From: Helicostylum pulchrum
Taxonomy: Eukaryota; Mucoromycota; Mucoromycetes; Mucorales; Mucoraceae
Direction of reading: 5' to 3'
Length of the DNA: 64,000 bases
Assembly (NCBI GenBank): GCA_025677825.1
Contig: JAIXMO010000044.1
Coordinates: 62,001 to 126,000, forward strand
Position 1 is the stretch's first letter. Each line of letters opens with the position of its first letter. Under the pieces are notes generated by a model. The model did no database searches and was not told where the DNA came from. It worked only from the letters and a program-made list of their open reading frames with translations. The position numbers were made by a program, and so were the translations under genes. Below are positions 1 through 10,747 of this stretch, one piece after another.

Positions 1-84
1 ACAGTTGCAATGATCAAATTCTCATGATATATTGCTCTAAAAGAGTAATATGATTAATTTGTTATAAATGTTCGGTTTTTTTTA

Positions 85-660
85 GCTAGATATCTTACGT
101 TAACTAATCTAAATTACTCTTTGTAACGGAAACCATGTACTAGGATTAAGGGACCATATCGGAATAAGAGTAGACAGCATTCTTGCGTAAATAGATAAAT
201 GAGCTGTGTTCGTACTAAACCTTGGCATCAATAAAAACCTCTTGCCACCATTAAAAAACCTTTCAAGAGGAAAAAAATTAACGGGTACAAGAGGAAAAGA
301 TAACCAAAGAGTAGCATTAGCTTGAAAATATAGAGGCAGCAGTTGTTACCAAAGGCCATAAAAGATTACTAACTAGCAAGAATTTTAGCCGGCCTTCAAT
401 AAAGGTAAGTAACCTATTGTAGGATTGATTTATTATGAATAAGGATAGATACTTTACCAAGAGGATATGTAAATTTATAACACCTAAGTAGGTATTCGCT
501 TTTCTTTTCAGCAACCATCTTGATTATCAGAACAGTGTATTTCTATAAAATAAGTAAAACTGAGTACCGTATATGAAAACTATTCTTTTCACTTATGAAA
601 TTTATACTTCTCTCTTTTTTCTCGGATTATGCAGATGAAAAAAAATAAAGAAAGAAAGAA
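85..660. repeat. Dispersed repeat, copy 1
   Basis: This stretch is recognisably similar to 22040-22745 in the same orientation. Shared blocks include AACCATGTA..GATTAAGGGA, ACAAGAGGAAAAGATAAC, GAGAGTAGCATCAGCTTGAAA-like, AGATACTTTACCAAGAGGA and CATCTTGATTATCAGAACAG followed by TGTATTTCTA. Copy 1 has four CCTCTTG/CAAGAGG heptamers; one pair (near 237 and 264) could form a short hairpin. On the minus strand the conserved block reads into a short ATG-led frame (MVAEKK in copy 1, MAAEMKK in copy 2), but neither copy keeps a long ORF. No family is recognised. It may be a non-autonomous transposon, a solo terminal repeat or a decayed gene family. Confidence 0.6.
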
Positions 661-1379
661 AAAAGTTGGAAAAGAAATGGAAGGTATTTATAAGAACAAT
701 GAAAGTTTGATTTATAGTCTGAGATGTCCTGATATACGAGTTTTTTTTTTAAAAAAAAAAATCTTATTTCAATCCTTTTATGAAAAAGTAGATTCAAAAC
801 AATACGTTAAGCTACAAAAATGAGGATATGTTGACACCCTCCATTCTATTGAAATACTTAGTGTTTGAAAGTATACTTAAGTACCGTAAAAAGATCGAGA
901 GTAACAACATAACATGTGTATACTTTCATTATACTTGAGTTTCGTCCATTTTGATTGATGTAAGATGTCAATGAAACTTTATTCTAAACTCAAAAATAAT
1001 ATTTATTAAAAAAAAGAGAAATCTCTCGACTTCTAAACCATGAAAAATAGAAATATTTAGCGCCTACTTTCATTGTTTTCGAGTCTGGGTTGTTTCGATT
1101 GACGTAAAAGACGAATAGTTGAGTAATAGCATTTTTCAGTGATATATTCTTTTGGTTGAGCGCTAGAAGGAGTCTCTTCGCCCATTGCAGGTGTGAGTCC
1201 GCTGTTACTGATAAATATAGGTAAATATTTCTTTGTTTATACAGGAGGGGCATAAACGTATCTGTATTTTCTTTGCCTTTATAAATCTCTTTCTTTACGC
1301 CATCTGTCGACACTTTTTTATTTTACACTTTATTATAATCTATCTGCCATCTTAGATAAGTATTCCAATTCTGATTAAA
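661..1379. other. AT-rich stretch upstream of the Fanzor gene
   Basis: This lies between repeat copy 1 and the Fanzor start codon. It contains a diverged direct repeat: TACTTTCATT..GAG..GATTGATGTAA at 921-968 and TACTTTCATT..GAG..GATTGACGTAA at 1065-1114, about 144 bp apart. A minus-strand open frame at 990-1313 has no ATG start and no recognisable motif, so it is not called. The interval should hold the Fanzor promoter and possibly the left end of the mobile element; no terminal inverted repeat could be paired with the right side by eye. Confidence 0.4.
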
Positions 1380-4300
1380 ATGTCAAGTAAGTGAAAAGAA
1401 GCTCTGTATGTGTATTTTAAACTAGTATTCATATCCTTTTCTGCTCAGGAAAAAGAAAGAATACCGGACCCGAACCAGGACCTTCCACTCGTCGAAGAAA
1501 AGATAATGATCCTCCAGTTGAGCCCCCTCAAGATCCAAATTTGCTTGAACTCCCTAATGAAATTGTTTACTTTACCCGCAAATGCAAAGTTAGTACACTT
1601 CTGAGTCCTCTATGTAATGGATATAGAGTAAGTATATAAATAGTACTATTGAGTATACATGCTGATAGTTTATTTTATTAGGACACGATGCGTACTATCG
1701 CCGAAGAATTTTCTATTCTTCGAAGAGATGCAGTTAATTTAACTCTCTTTATTGTTATACAATTCATGATAACCCAGCAAATTGAAATTAGGGAAAACTA
1801 CACTAGAAGAATAACGAATATTCAACGTGCTGCTTATCAATTAGTTCATGATCTTGATTTTGCTCGTCAATTACAATTGGATTTGGAAAACTTAAATCGA
1901 AATGTAGAAGTCCAAAGAGTACAAGAAGAGATTAATCATAACAATGTGTTAAATAACGTGCAAAATCAGTTGGACGAACGTATTACTGGTATTTAACCAA
2001 ACGTACAGCTTATAAACACCATCGTAGAAGAAATACAAGACTGTATCGCGTTAGAAGAACCTAATTTCGGATTGCTCAATGACCTTCATTTTGCGTTCAC
2101 TGAAGCTATTGCAACCATTGTGCCTTTGGTCACAGCTCTTCAACAGTTTACGGCCGAGGTGGTACAAATGATTACTGATATTAAAAACAATCTGGAAGGT
2201 AATTTGCCCGATATCATGAACATGTTGCCCGAACAAGAAAGAACAATACTACAAACCGTAATAGAAGCAAGAGCATTGCAAGTTCAGAGCATACAGACTC
2301 AGGCCTTGCTTCAAAGTCGTATGCAAAATCAGCGAAGATCAGGTACATCTAATGCGGAAGCACTAGTCGAACAGCAGCTTGCTACCCAAACTAGAGTATA
2401 TCTTATGGCAGTTCAAAGTAGACTTCAAAGATTAGAAGAGTATGAGACACAAAATCAAAATTTTCTTGAACAAAATGATCATAGTCAACATTATTTTTTA
2501 ATTTACGGCACAATAACAAGAATTAACGCCATTATAAGTCGCTACGGTCAAATTTTCCAGCAAGTAGAAATAATCGGATAGCAATTACACCTTATGACCA
2601 TGGCCGAACAAACTAACATTATGTTTCCGGATATAACTAACGTTACATTCTGGTCTCATGTTTATCGAAAAGTTGCTTTGGACCCAAATGGTATGAACGC
2701 AATAATGGTAAGCCTTTTTTTTTTTTTTTTTTTTTTTTTTGAAGATATCCTAATAGTTACCTTTTTTTCAGAATTTTCATCCGTCGATCACTAGAAACTT
2801 CAATAATTTTGATCTTTCAAGAAAGAGACCAGGTTTAGATGAATACTTATATCAAATTCCTCCCTTGGACTATACTCACCGTGCTATCTCTCAAAACTAT
2901 GGTAGTACAATTATTCAGAGTAAGTTTATTATTATAGATTGTTTTTAGACTATATCTAACAAAACATGGTACATAGATACTATCATGCATCTTTTAAATA
3001 TAAGATTGTGGGTTATTCGTATTTTCAAAGGTTTTTTTTATTAACCAGCAACGGCCTGACAGAAGACTACCTATCATGGGTTTAGGTATAACATTATATA
3101 CATTATTATTTTTGGTTACAATAGTAATTATACTAACATATCTTTTTTTTCTGCAGCAAATAGAGTCGCTACCAGCATTGTTAATCATACCACTTTACAT
3201 AACTTTACTTTTCAAAATGAAGAAGAAAGTGCTGATGATTACCCTGGATTTGATGATCTCTACACCCGTGTTTTTCGAGTATACAACGCCGAATTCGGAA
3301 ACAGTAACTACGAAGCAGTTGTAAATGACTACTCTAATGCTACCAACCACCCTTTGAAATACTTAAGAGCAAGTTACCGCCTATTGAAAATAGCTACCGC
3401 TGAAGTCAATTTGAAAATAAAACTTTGGAATCTTTTACCTGATCCAGGTCCACTCCATTGTATTTGCACCTTCGAGCGGCGTTGAGGCTATGTATGGAAT
3501 TTTTAGAAGAGCTTCTCTTGGAAGACTCCCGGTCCCTGATTTTTTACTTGGATATCGAAATGAACTTGTTACTATCACCGAATTTAAAGATTTATATTCC
3601 GCGCCCAATGACAAAAGGAGAATTTGGGAATCAATCTTCATCCTGGATAATCTTCAACATGGACTAGGTAACTTTGATGCTCCAGTAAGACTAGGATATG
3701 GTATGAAAACGGACGGGCATATGATATCCATTCTTTTCGAAAAAGATTCTCGTCTTTTTGTCCCCCTTACTACCAGAGACGTAAAAATGCAAAAGCGAAA
3801 TATTACTCTTCAAAACTGGCAGAAAGGGATGTATCCGCTATATAAAAGCCCAACAGGAATCACCGAAAACGATAGAATTATTGGAATAGATCCCGGTAAG
3901 TTTCTCGAAAATATCGGTTTTACATTTATGCATGTATGTTTATATTATTTGATATAGGTGTTAGGGATTTAATTTGTGGTGTTGATTGCCAAGATTTGGC
4001 GCTTACAAACAAATATACTACCCGTCAGCATTCTTTCAGTTACAGTAACGCCACATATAAGTAAGCATATAATAAGCCTAAAATTTATGTAATTGAAATC
4101 GGACATTAATTTTTTTCTTCTGACAGGCTCCGTTCTGGAATGGACTGGATTAAACAAAAAGAGCTGGTCAGTAGAGCTGTGGAAGGTATAGAATTGGTTT
4201 ATGACAGATTGAAAACACGAAAAGTATGTAGCAACGGAGGTATTATGAACTTCTTAAATTCAGCCGCCGCGGAACAGAAAAGGTACAAGTGAAAGATCTT

Positions 4301-5384
4301 CTTTTTACACAACATTTATCCTAATATTCATTGTTTTGCTTTATACTTATAGTATTCATGAGTTTATGAAGTCGTACCGACATCGAGAGAATAAGGAGTA
4401 CGCGTTTTCCAATCGACAAGCGTCACAAGATCATGCTGCTAGAGTAGTAATTGGGACAACACATACAGATGAACCATTCAAACTTTGTCATACCTCCACT
4501 TCCAAACGTTGATACAGAAAAAGACGTTTGTATCGCGAAACCATTAAGCAAATTTATTCGCAGCGCCCTTATCCTGCTCGTCCCCTTCAAATCCGTGATT
4601 TGGTTCAAGACTCAAGAAGAATGGTAGTGGCGTATGGGGACGCATCTCTCAAAGGAACGTATAAAGGGAACACCCCTGTTCCCGTAAAGGTAAAGAAAAA
4701 CACGTTATAAAGTGTAGTATATATTTAGTAATTTTGGTTGTATATATAGAGTATACAAAGAGCAATCGCTAACAAAGCTATTGTTATATCAGTAGACGAA
4801 TTTCGTACGTCTGTCACCTGCTCACATTGCCTCAGAAGATTAGAGAACGTGTATAATGATACGTTCTTAGAATGTAATCACCGGTAATATTTTCTGGCAC
4901 ATTATGAATGTTGAATATCGCACTCAACCCTGTTTAACTTATAGAAAAAAAAAACATCGTTATTATGATCAAGACAGCGAGAGTAACGACTGCCGAGCGT
5001 TTTTAAAATGTCTGGACGAAGATGGTAACATCCTACATAGATCAAGTGCTTGTCCAGAAGGTAAAGTATGCATTCTTGATTATTATAGAAAATCAATCTT
5101 ATACTTTTTTAAGCTCAAGAAAAACGTCGCTTAATTTATCCACTGAAGCAATGCAAGGAATGTCCTATGAGTGCAAATACAGACATACAGGTATTTAACA
5201 TACATATGTATATAACGTATATTTTTTTAATATGTACCCTTTTTAGTATTGGAACAGGGACGTGAATGCGGCAACCAACATCCGTGAAATTCTTTTTCGG
5301 TATATCACGCATGGATTCGATTTGAATTCGAGGCAGCCTCAATTGTCTCGCATAAGAGAAATAAACAATGATGACGAAAACTAA
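1380..5384 (+). pseudogene. Fanzor (eukaryotic TnpB-like RNA-guided nuclease), decayed, 13 exons
   Basis: Exons by splice signals: 1380-1386, 1449-1627, 1682-2707, 2772-2919, 2977-3085, 3157-3895, 3958-4060, 4127-4282, 4353-4689, 4750-4883, 4945-5060, 5120-5190, 5247-5384; about 1,086 codons. The N-terminus MSRKRKN..STRRRK looks like a nuclear signal. A helical, Gln/Glu-rich region follows (exon 3). The C-terminal half has the TnpB/Fanzor signature: RuvC-I IIGIDPGVRDLI (across the exon 6/7 junction), AYGDASLKGTYKGNTPVPVK, VDEFRTSVTCSHC starting a Cys-rich zinc ribbon (CSHC..CNH..C..C..CKECP), and RuvC-III YWNRDVNAATNI. Lesions: in-frame stops at 1994-1996, 2579-2581 and 4510-4512, and single-base frameshifts in the T-run at 3032-3039 and near 3447. 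Known of the family: Fanzors use an element-encoded RNA guide to cut DNA. Family call is strong; activity is unlikely for this copy. Confidence 0.88.
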
Positions 5385-5457
5385 GTGTTTTTAAGTCTGG
5401 TTAAAAAAAAAATCACATTTTTACTTTAATAAATATAAAATATTTTTATTTTAAACA
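5385..5457 (+). other. Fanzor-MULE spacer; possible omega-RNA position
   Basis: These 73 bp separate the Fanzor stop codon from the MULE start codon and are almost pure A/T with an A9 tract. In known TnpB and Fanzor loci the guide RNA often overlaps the 3-prime end of the ORF and the downstream flank, so the 3-prime part of the Fanzor gene plus this spacer is where it would be sought. No convincing hairpin is visible by eye. The spacer is also short for a promoter of the downstream transposase. Confidence 0.3.
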
Positions 5458-7604
5458 ATGTCAAGTAATAACGCTACATCTATTCATATCAGTTGTTATA
5501 CGCCCATTTCAGAGAGACTTACCGTACCTTTGACCAATTGGGAGAAATCCGTAGTAGACTATACTCCCCTACACGGTGTCAGATTTGTGAAAGGCACAAC
5601 TAGAACCGCAGAGGGGCAAGAGAGGGCAAAAGCTCAGCGATTAAATGCCACCGAAGGTCCCAAGCCCAGAACCCGGTATATTGATTATGTTTTCAAAACG
5701 TATTACTCTTGTCATCGTTCTGGTGAAAAGACAAGCTAAAACCGAGCAAAATAATAGCAGCGAAGGATCTAGAAAATTACAAAAAAAAAGTAAAAAAAAT
5801 TGAATGTACTGCTAATTTGGTAGCTACCTGTTATAAAAGCGATCCTAATAATGTTGTCTTGCATCACACCGGTAACCATAATCATCAGATTGGTGGTCTT
5901 GAAGACTTGAAGTTTCTGCCATTGTCGCAAGTAGCTAAACAGTTGATTGAGCAAAGATTACGCGAAGGATTTAGAAAGAGAGACACCAGAATTTCAATTC
6001 AAAACCATTTTCTTCGTTATAGTCAAGCCAACTTGAATACCGATGTAGAGCAATCTCTTGGTAACGAAGCTCAACTTATCGTTCACTGTGATCAGATGGT
6101 TTACTCCACAGAGATTTATAACATCTATAAAAAAATACAAGAAGCTTTCTACAAAAAAGCAGATGATCAGAATGAATCTGTTAAACTTTGGTTGACCGAG
6201 TTAAAAGAAAATGAAGGATACGATACTTTTTTGGCAGATAATTTTGATAGCACCTTCTCGTTTGGATTTGTCTCACCATGGCAAAAGGCACTCTTGATTG
6301 AAAGTGAAAGTGTATGTCTGGATGCCACTCATTGTACCTCTAACATTAATAAGGGGATACTTTACACCATCGTGACCCGTCATCCATGGACTGGTACAGG
6401 ATGTCCTGTAGCATTCTTTTTTACGACTGATCATTCGATGTTACCAGTAAAGCATTTTCTTTACTTCTTGAGATATACCGTTCACTTTTCGAGCTTGAAA
6501 AAGATCACCATCGATATCAGTACCGCCGAAAGAAATGCAATCAATTCTGTCTACCCAGAAGTTGTGATTCAGTGGTGCCTTTTCCACGTCGCAAGAGCCT
6601 GGATGGGTAAGATTCGCGAGTATATCAAGCTTGGAAGTTCAGCAGCCAACGCCCGGGTACATAGAGCAATTATTACCGATTTGAAAAGAATGATGTGGGA
6701 GAAGGACACCTCTGTTTTTCTGCCAATGCTTAGTGAATTTGTGATTACTTATGCAGCATATCCTGATTTCATCCAGTACTTTAAGCGACAATACTTGGAG
6801 AACGATGCTTTTATGCGCTGGTCTGTCGCATTTTAGCCTCAAGTTTTTACCAGTATGGAGACCAACAACTATGTTGAGAGCTGGCACAATCAGCTTAAAA
6901 CGACATATTTAAACAGAAAAAGAAATAGACGCGTTGATAGATTGATTTTCATCCTTGTCAGAGATGTACTTCCTGACTACGTTCAAAACGTAAATAGAAT
7001 GGTGTTGAATATCGGCAAAATGAGTCCAGAAGAAAGAAGAAGAAGGGCTCGCGAGATGAGTGCAGAAGATGTGAACGTGGCTACTCTTGTAACAATGATT
7101 GAAGAGCTGGAAGAGCAAACTGGATACAAGGTTCGCTCTTTTTCAGATGAGGAAGTGTACTACATTATTCAAGTGGAGCAGGATAGCATGAAATCTTGTG
7201 GTTGTAAAGATTTCCGTTGGAACCGTATCTCTTGCAAGCACATGTACCTTCTCAAACGTTTGCACAGGGATTTAGCTACTTTTGAGCGTGAGTATAAAAA
7301 AAAATCAGCATTTTTTTTTTTATTATTAAAATCTAACCATTATGTATTTTAAGCCGTCGTGTACGATGGAATTAGAATGGCAAGAGCTGAAGAAACAGCA
7401 AACGAGGAACCTGTACTTGAACCTTCTACCGTATTCGATTTTTCTGATTTGATTGCAACATTATCTATGTATCAACACAATACTTGCAATCTGAATGAGC
7501 AACAGTTAGAAAGTGTCAAATCACACGTAGATGGAATTAGTTTGTTACTTCAAAACGATGACAGATTACCTTCAAACATAAATTTACAAACGCAACGTCG
7601 ATAA
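5458..7604 (+). pseudogene. MULE (Mutator-like) transposase with SWIM zinc finger, decayed
   Basis: The reading frame starts at ATG 5458. After YYSCHRSGEK it is shifted near 5735 and again around the A-runs at 5780-5800, then runs open to a TAG at 6834-6836. It continues in the same frame to an intron at 7288-7353 (GTGAGT..TTTTAAG) and ends at 7604. Candidate DDE residues are D in VCLDATHCTSN, D in ITIDISTAERNA and E in ETNNYVESWHNQLK. A SWIM-type finger CGCKDFRWNRISCKHMYLL (CxC..CxH) follows, as usual in MULE transposases; the N-terminal CHRSG / IECTANLVATCY part resembles the FAR1/WRKY-GCM1-like zinc-binding region. At least one stop and two frameshifts make it nonfunctional as read. It begins 73 bp after the Fanzor gene on the same strand. 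Confidence 0.85.
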
Positions 7605-7758
7605 AATAATAAAGAGGCCATGATTGATATTTAAAATCCGCTTGTCTGTTAGGTAAATAAGGGCGTTCGAAAAAAAGTTACACGTCACACTTTTTAGGAT
7701 CGACCGTGCGTACAGACAGTGTATCAAGAATTCCCCTTCTTTTTTCATAAAACAAAAA

Positions 7759-9256
7759 ATGTATACAAGACGCCTACGCTTAAATACCAACCGACTATTT
7801 CATACAACTTCGGTATCATGTAAAATTCGACCGGGGTTCTTTACTTCAGTTATATGCAACAAAGAAAAACCGCCACAAACGGTATTATCTTCTTACCCGC
7901 TCAGGACCAGTAAAGAAACCCATGACTATCATATACCACCTGTCGGTTCCAAAATGCTTGTACGCGAGTTTATTGACGATTCACTCTATAACCCTCATTA
8001 CGGGTTTTATTCCAAATCTACCATGGCTGTTGATGAATTCGAGGAAATGGAACAGGAAGAGGATCATATTCAGTATTTGAGTAGAGTGGTTCGGTCGCGC
8101 GGACGTGTCCATCACCACAATATCCAACAACTAAGGTATACCTTAACAGAACTATTCAAGGTAAAAAAAAAATCGATACATAATTCGAAATAGGTGTTAA
8201 CTTTTTTTTTAAAAAAAAAAGCCTTGGTATGGTTATGCGATAGCAAAGTACATGGTATCTGAATACAAGTTAAACCTTTACCCGCACAAGGATTTAATTA
8301 TTTATGAAATGGGAGGAGGTAATGGAAGATTGATGGGCCATATATTAGACTATATTCAAAAATACGAGCCTTCAGTGTATAAAAGAACTCAGTATAATAT
8401 GATTGAGCTATCTGATCGCGTTGTCTCACCTTCGTTTATGGAGAGAGGAAAAGCAAATAGACATGACTGCGTACAAGTTTTGAATCAAAATATCTTTGAA
8501 TGGAACACACTTGTTTCAGAACAATGCTTTTTCTTAGGGATGGAAGTAATTGTAAGTGTAGGTACTACTTAGCAATAACATATGCTGATCTTTTTTCTTT
8601 TTTGTTATTACTAATAGAATCATTTTGCGCATGATGTAATACGTTACGATACGAATAGCCTTAAAGCTCATCAGGGATACGTCTGCGTCGACGAAAAAAG
8701 AAATTACTACGAGTTATTTGAACCTATCGGCGACGATTCCACCATTTTAAAATACCTGTCTTTAAAGAAAAGAATAGGAACAAACCATACCAAAACCAGC
8801 TTTCAACAAAAAATTAAACAGTGGTTTAGTTCTCCATTATCCGCCAACCGAACCGAATATATCCCAACTAAACTATTACAATTTATGAACATCTTAAACA
8901 CTTATTTTCCTCGGCACAGGCTAGTCTTAACAGATTACAATTCGTTAAATAACGTGATGGAGGGGGTAAATGGACCGTTGGTGCAAACAGCTTATAAAGG
9001 ATTAATGGTGCCCTGCTCAAACTATCTATCACCGCCAGGTTGGTGCGATATCGTATTCCCTGTAAACTTTGAACTGTTGCGAGATATGTACTTATTAACC
9101 TGTCGCGCGTCTACGGCCGGTAACGAAAAGAACACGAAGGTTGTTAAGTACGATGATTTTTTGGAACGATACGGGGATATCGAAGCATCAAGGTCTAAAA
9201 AAGGTGCACCATTAAAACTAATGCATCAACCAAACGTCAAAGTATTCTTGACCTAA
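7759..9256 (+). CDS. Mitochondrial MidA/NDUFAF7-like (DUF185) methyltransferase-fold protein
   Basis: Three exons, 7759-8160, 8222-8551 and 8618-9256, give 456 aa. The N-terminus (MYTRRLRLNTNRLFHTTS) is Arg/Ser-rich without acids, as in mitochondrial presequences. LVREFIDDSLYNPHYGFYS matches the start of the DUF185 fold, and IIYEMGGGNGRLMGHIL is its SAM-binding glycine loop. Family knowledge: NDUFAF7/MidA proteins are SAM-dependent methyltransferases acting in complex I assembly; yeast-type relatives are mitochondrial proteins of unclear function. The loop and the MEVINHFAHD stretch look closer to the fungal paralogue group than to canonical NDUFAF7, so the exact substrate is not assigned. 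The start codon lies only 155 bp after the MULE relic. Confidence 0.75.
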
Positions 9257-9504
9257 GTTGCAAAAGTAATAAAATACAATTAGTCAATTGATTAAACCCA
9301 AAAAGAGTTTTTGTTTATTTGCCATATTTCCCAGGAATTGAGTTCAAACCAACTGAGTTTACATTTTTTGCTTTTTGGCGTTGTCAGCATATACATGTGA
9401 AGATTGCCACGCTTTTCTCAATCACATAAAAAAATCAGATTTTTTTTTTCTCTTTCTCTTTTTTTTTTCTCTTATTCTTTATACAACTTTTACCTTTAAG
9501 AAAA
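9257..9504. other. Short intergenic spacer with pyrimidine tract
   Basis: This separates two plus-strand genes. A long T/C-rich tract (about 9438-9480) lies just upstream of the next ATG, a feature common in promoters and 5-prime leaders of this window. Nothing else is visible. Confidence 0.4.
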
Positions 9505-10433
9505 ATGTCACAATTCCCTGTTGCCCTCCCTAGTAAAGAAACTCACCTTATGACGCTTTCTCAAGAAGGTCCATTGTTCATTCTCCATTTACACCACAAC
9601 GACAATCGCTTCAATACCGAATTCTGTTTGTCTATTCTTAAAGCACTTCAAATTGTTGAAGATTATTTCCTTGCAAGTGAAGAAATTGGTGGCATGGCAT
9701 TAGTTACTGTTGGTAACGACAAGATCTACAGTAATGGTTTAGATTTAATGCATGCTCTCAGTTACACGCCATTTATGGATGTTTATCTTACCATGCTTAA
9801 GCGTTTGGTTACATTTTGTATTCCTACAGTTGCTGCATTAAACGGGTAAAACAAAAAGCTTATTTTTTATTTATTTTAAAAAACTTGTTTTTTAAAAAAA
9901 AAAACCGTTTTATTATAGTCATGCTTTTGCTGGTGGATGTATGTTAGCTTTTGCTCATGGTAAAATAACATAAATGCCTTTTTTCTGTATGTATATCAAA
10001 CCCTAAATATATTGTGTGATAGATTACAGAGTTATGCGCTCTGATCGCGGTTACTTGTGTATGAACGAAGTAGATCTTCCATCTCCTCTTCATCCTGGTA
10101 TGGCCGGTATTTTGCGCCACAAAACTACACCAAAGACCTACCGTGACATGGTTTTGCAGGGACACCGTTTCACTGCTCAACAAGCATTGGACCAAGAGAT
10201 TGTTGATATCATTTGTCCTGGTGATCAAGTTTTAGATCAAGCTAAACAACTTGCATTAAAATGGGCACCTAAAGCTAAATCTGGTATTGTCTATAAGCAA
10301 TTAAAGGATGAAGTAAGTACCAAAAGTAAAATAAAAAAAAAGTAAAAATTGTTACTAACTATATAATTAGATGTATACCGATATTGTCAGACTCTTAAGT
10401 ATTCCTTTCCATAGATTGGCACCCAAGATGTAA
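9505..10433 (+). CDS. Enoyl-CoA hydratase/isomerase-family protein, probable peroxisomal enoyl-CoA isomerase
   Basis: Four exons, 9505-9845, 9919-9959, 10023-10312 and 10371-10433, give 244 aa. The crotonase fold is shown by YSNGLDL (oxyanion-hole strand), CIPTVAALNGHAFAGGCMLA (second oxyanion loop, restored by splicing) and YLCMNEVDLPSPLHPGM, whose Glu sits where the isomerase catalytic acid lies in plant-type delta3,delta2-enoyl-CoA isomerases. The C-terminus APKM fits the relaxed PTS1 tripeptide pattern, suggesting peroxisomal import and a role in beta-oxidation of unsaturated fatty acids. The exon containing only 21 codons at the end supplies this tail. Hydratase activity is less likely because the second hydratase glutamate is not evident. 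Confidence 0.8.
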
Positions 10434-10747
10434 ATAAAATAAATAGTATATCCTTTTTGTTTTTAATTTTGAAGTGAGGGGAGGAGCAAGGGGGGAGGAT
10501 TAATAGTCAAATAAGGGGTGGGGGGACATGAGGAGTTATAATTTGAATTTATGATAGATATTTGCCTAAACCACGTATAAATTCAATTACCAATTTATAC
10601 TTTTATGTTCATGTAGAGTTCAACTTTATATATACTTCTCCTTATTTCTTTTTTTTAAGACTTCTTTTAATTTTTTTAGGGTTTTTTTTTCATTTTTCTC
10701 TCTTTTCCTTTTTTTAAAAAAAAAACTGTATACAATAAGAACTAATA
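10434..10747. other. Intergenic spacer
   Basis: It contains a G-rich patch (about 10473-10527, GGGGAGGAGC and GGGGTGGGGGG-like runs) and T-rich tracts before the next ATG. No gene or RNA is seen. Confidence 0.4.

Noticed and set aside
317..514. Minus-strand frame in repeat copy 1, and the related frame 22358-22591 in copy 2
   Set aside because: The two copies agree only over a few residues, so the frames are not kept as coding.
990..1313. Minus-strand open frame of about 107 codons upstream of the Fanzor
   Set aside because: It has no ATG start, no motif and an A/T-driven composition; it overlaps the direct repeat.
1978..1998. GTATTT..TACAG around the stop at 1994 read as an intron
   Set aside because: It would be about 20 nt, far below the 50-90 nt introns here, and removing it breaks the frame. 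The stop is treated as a lesion.
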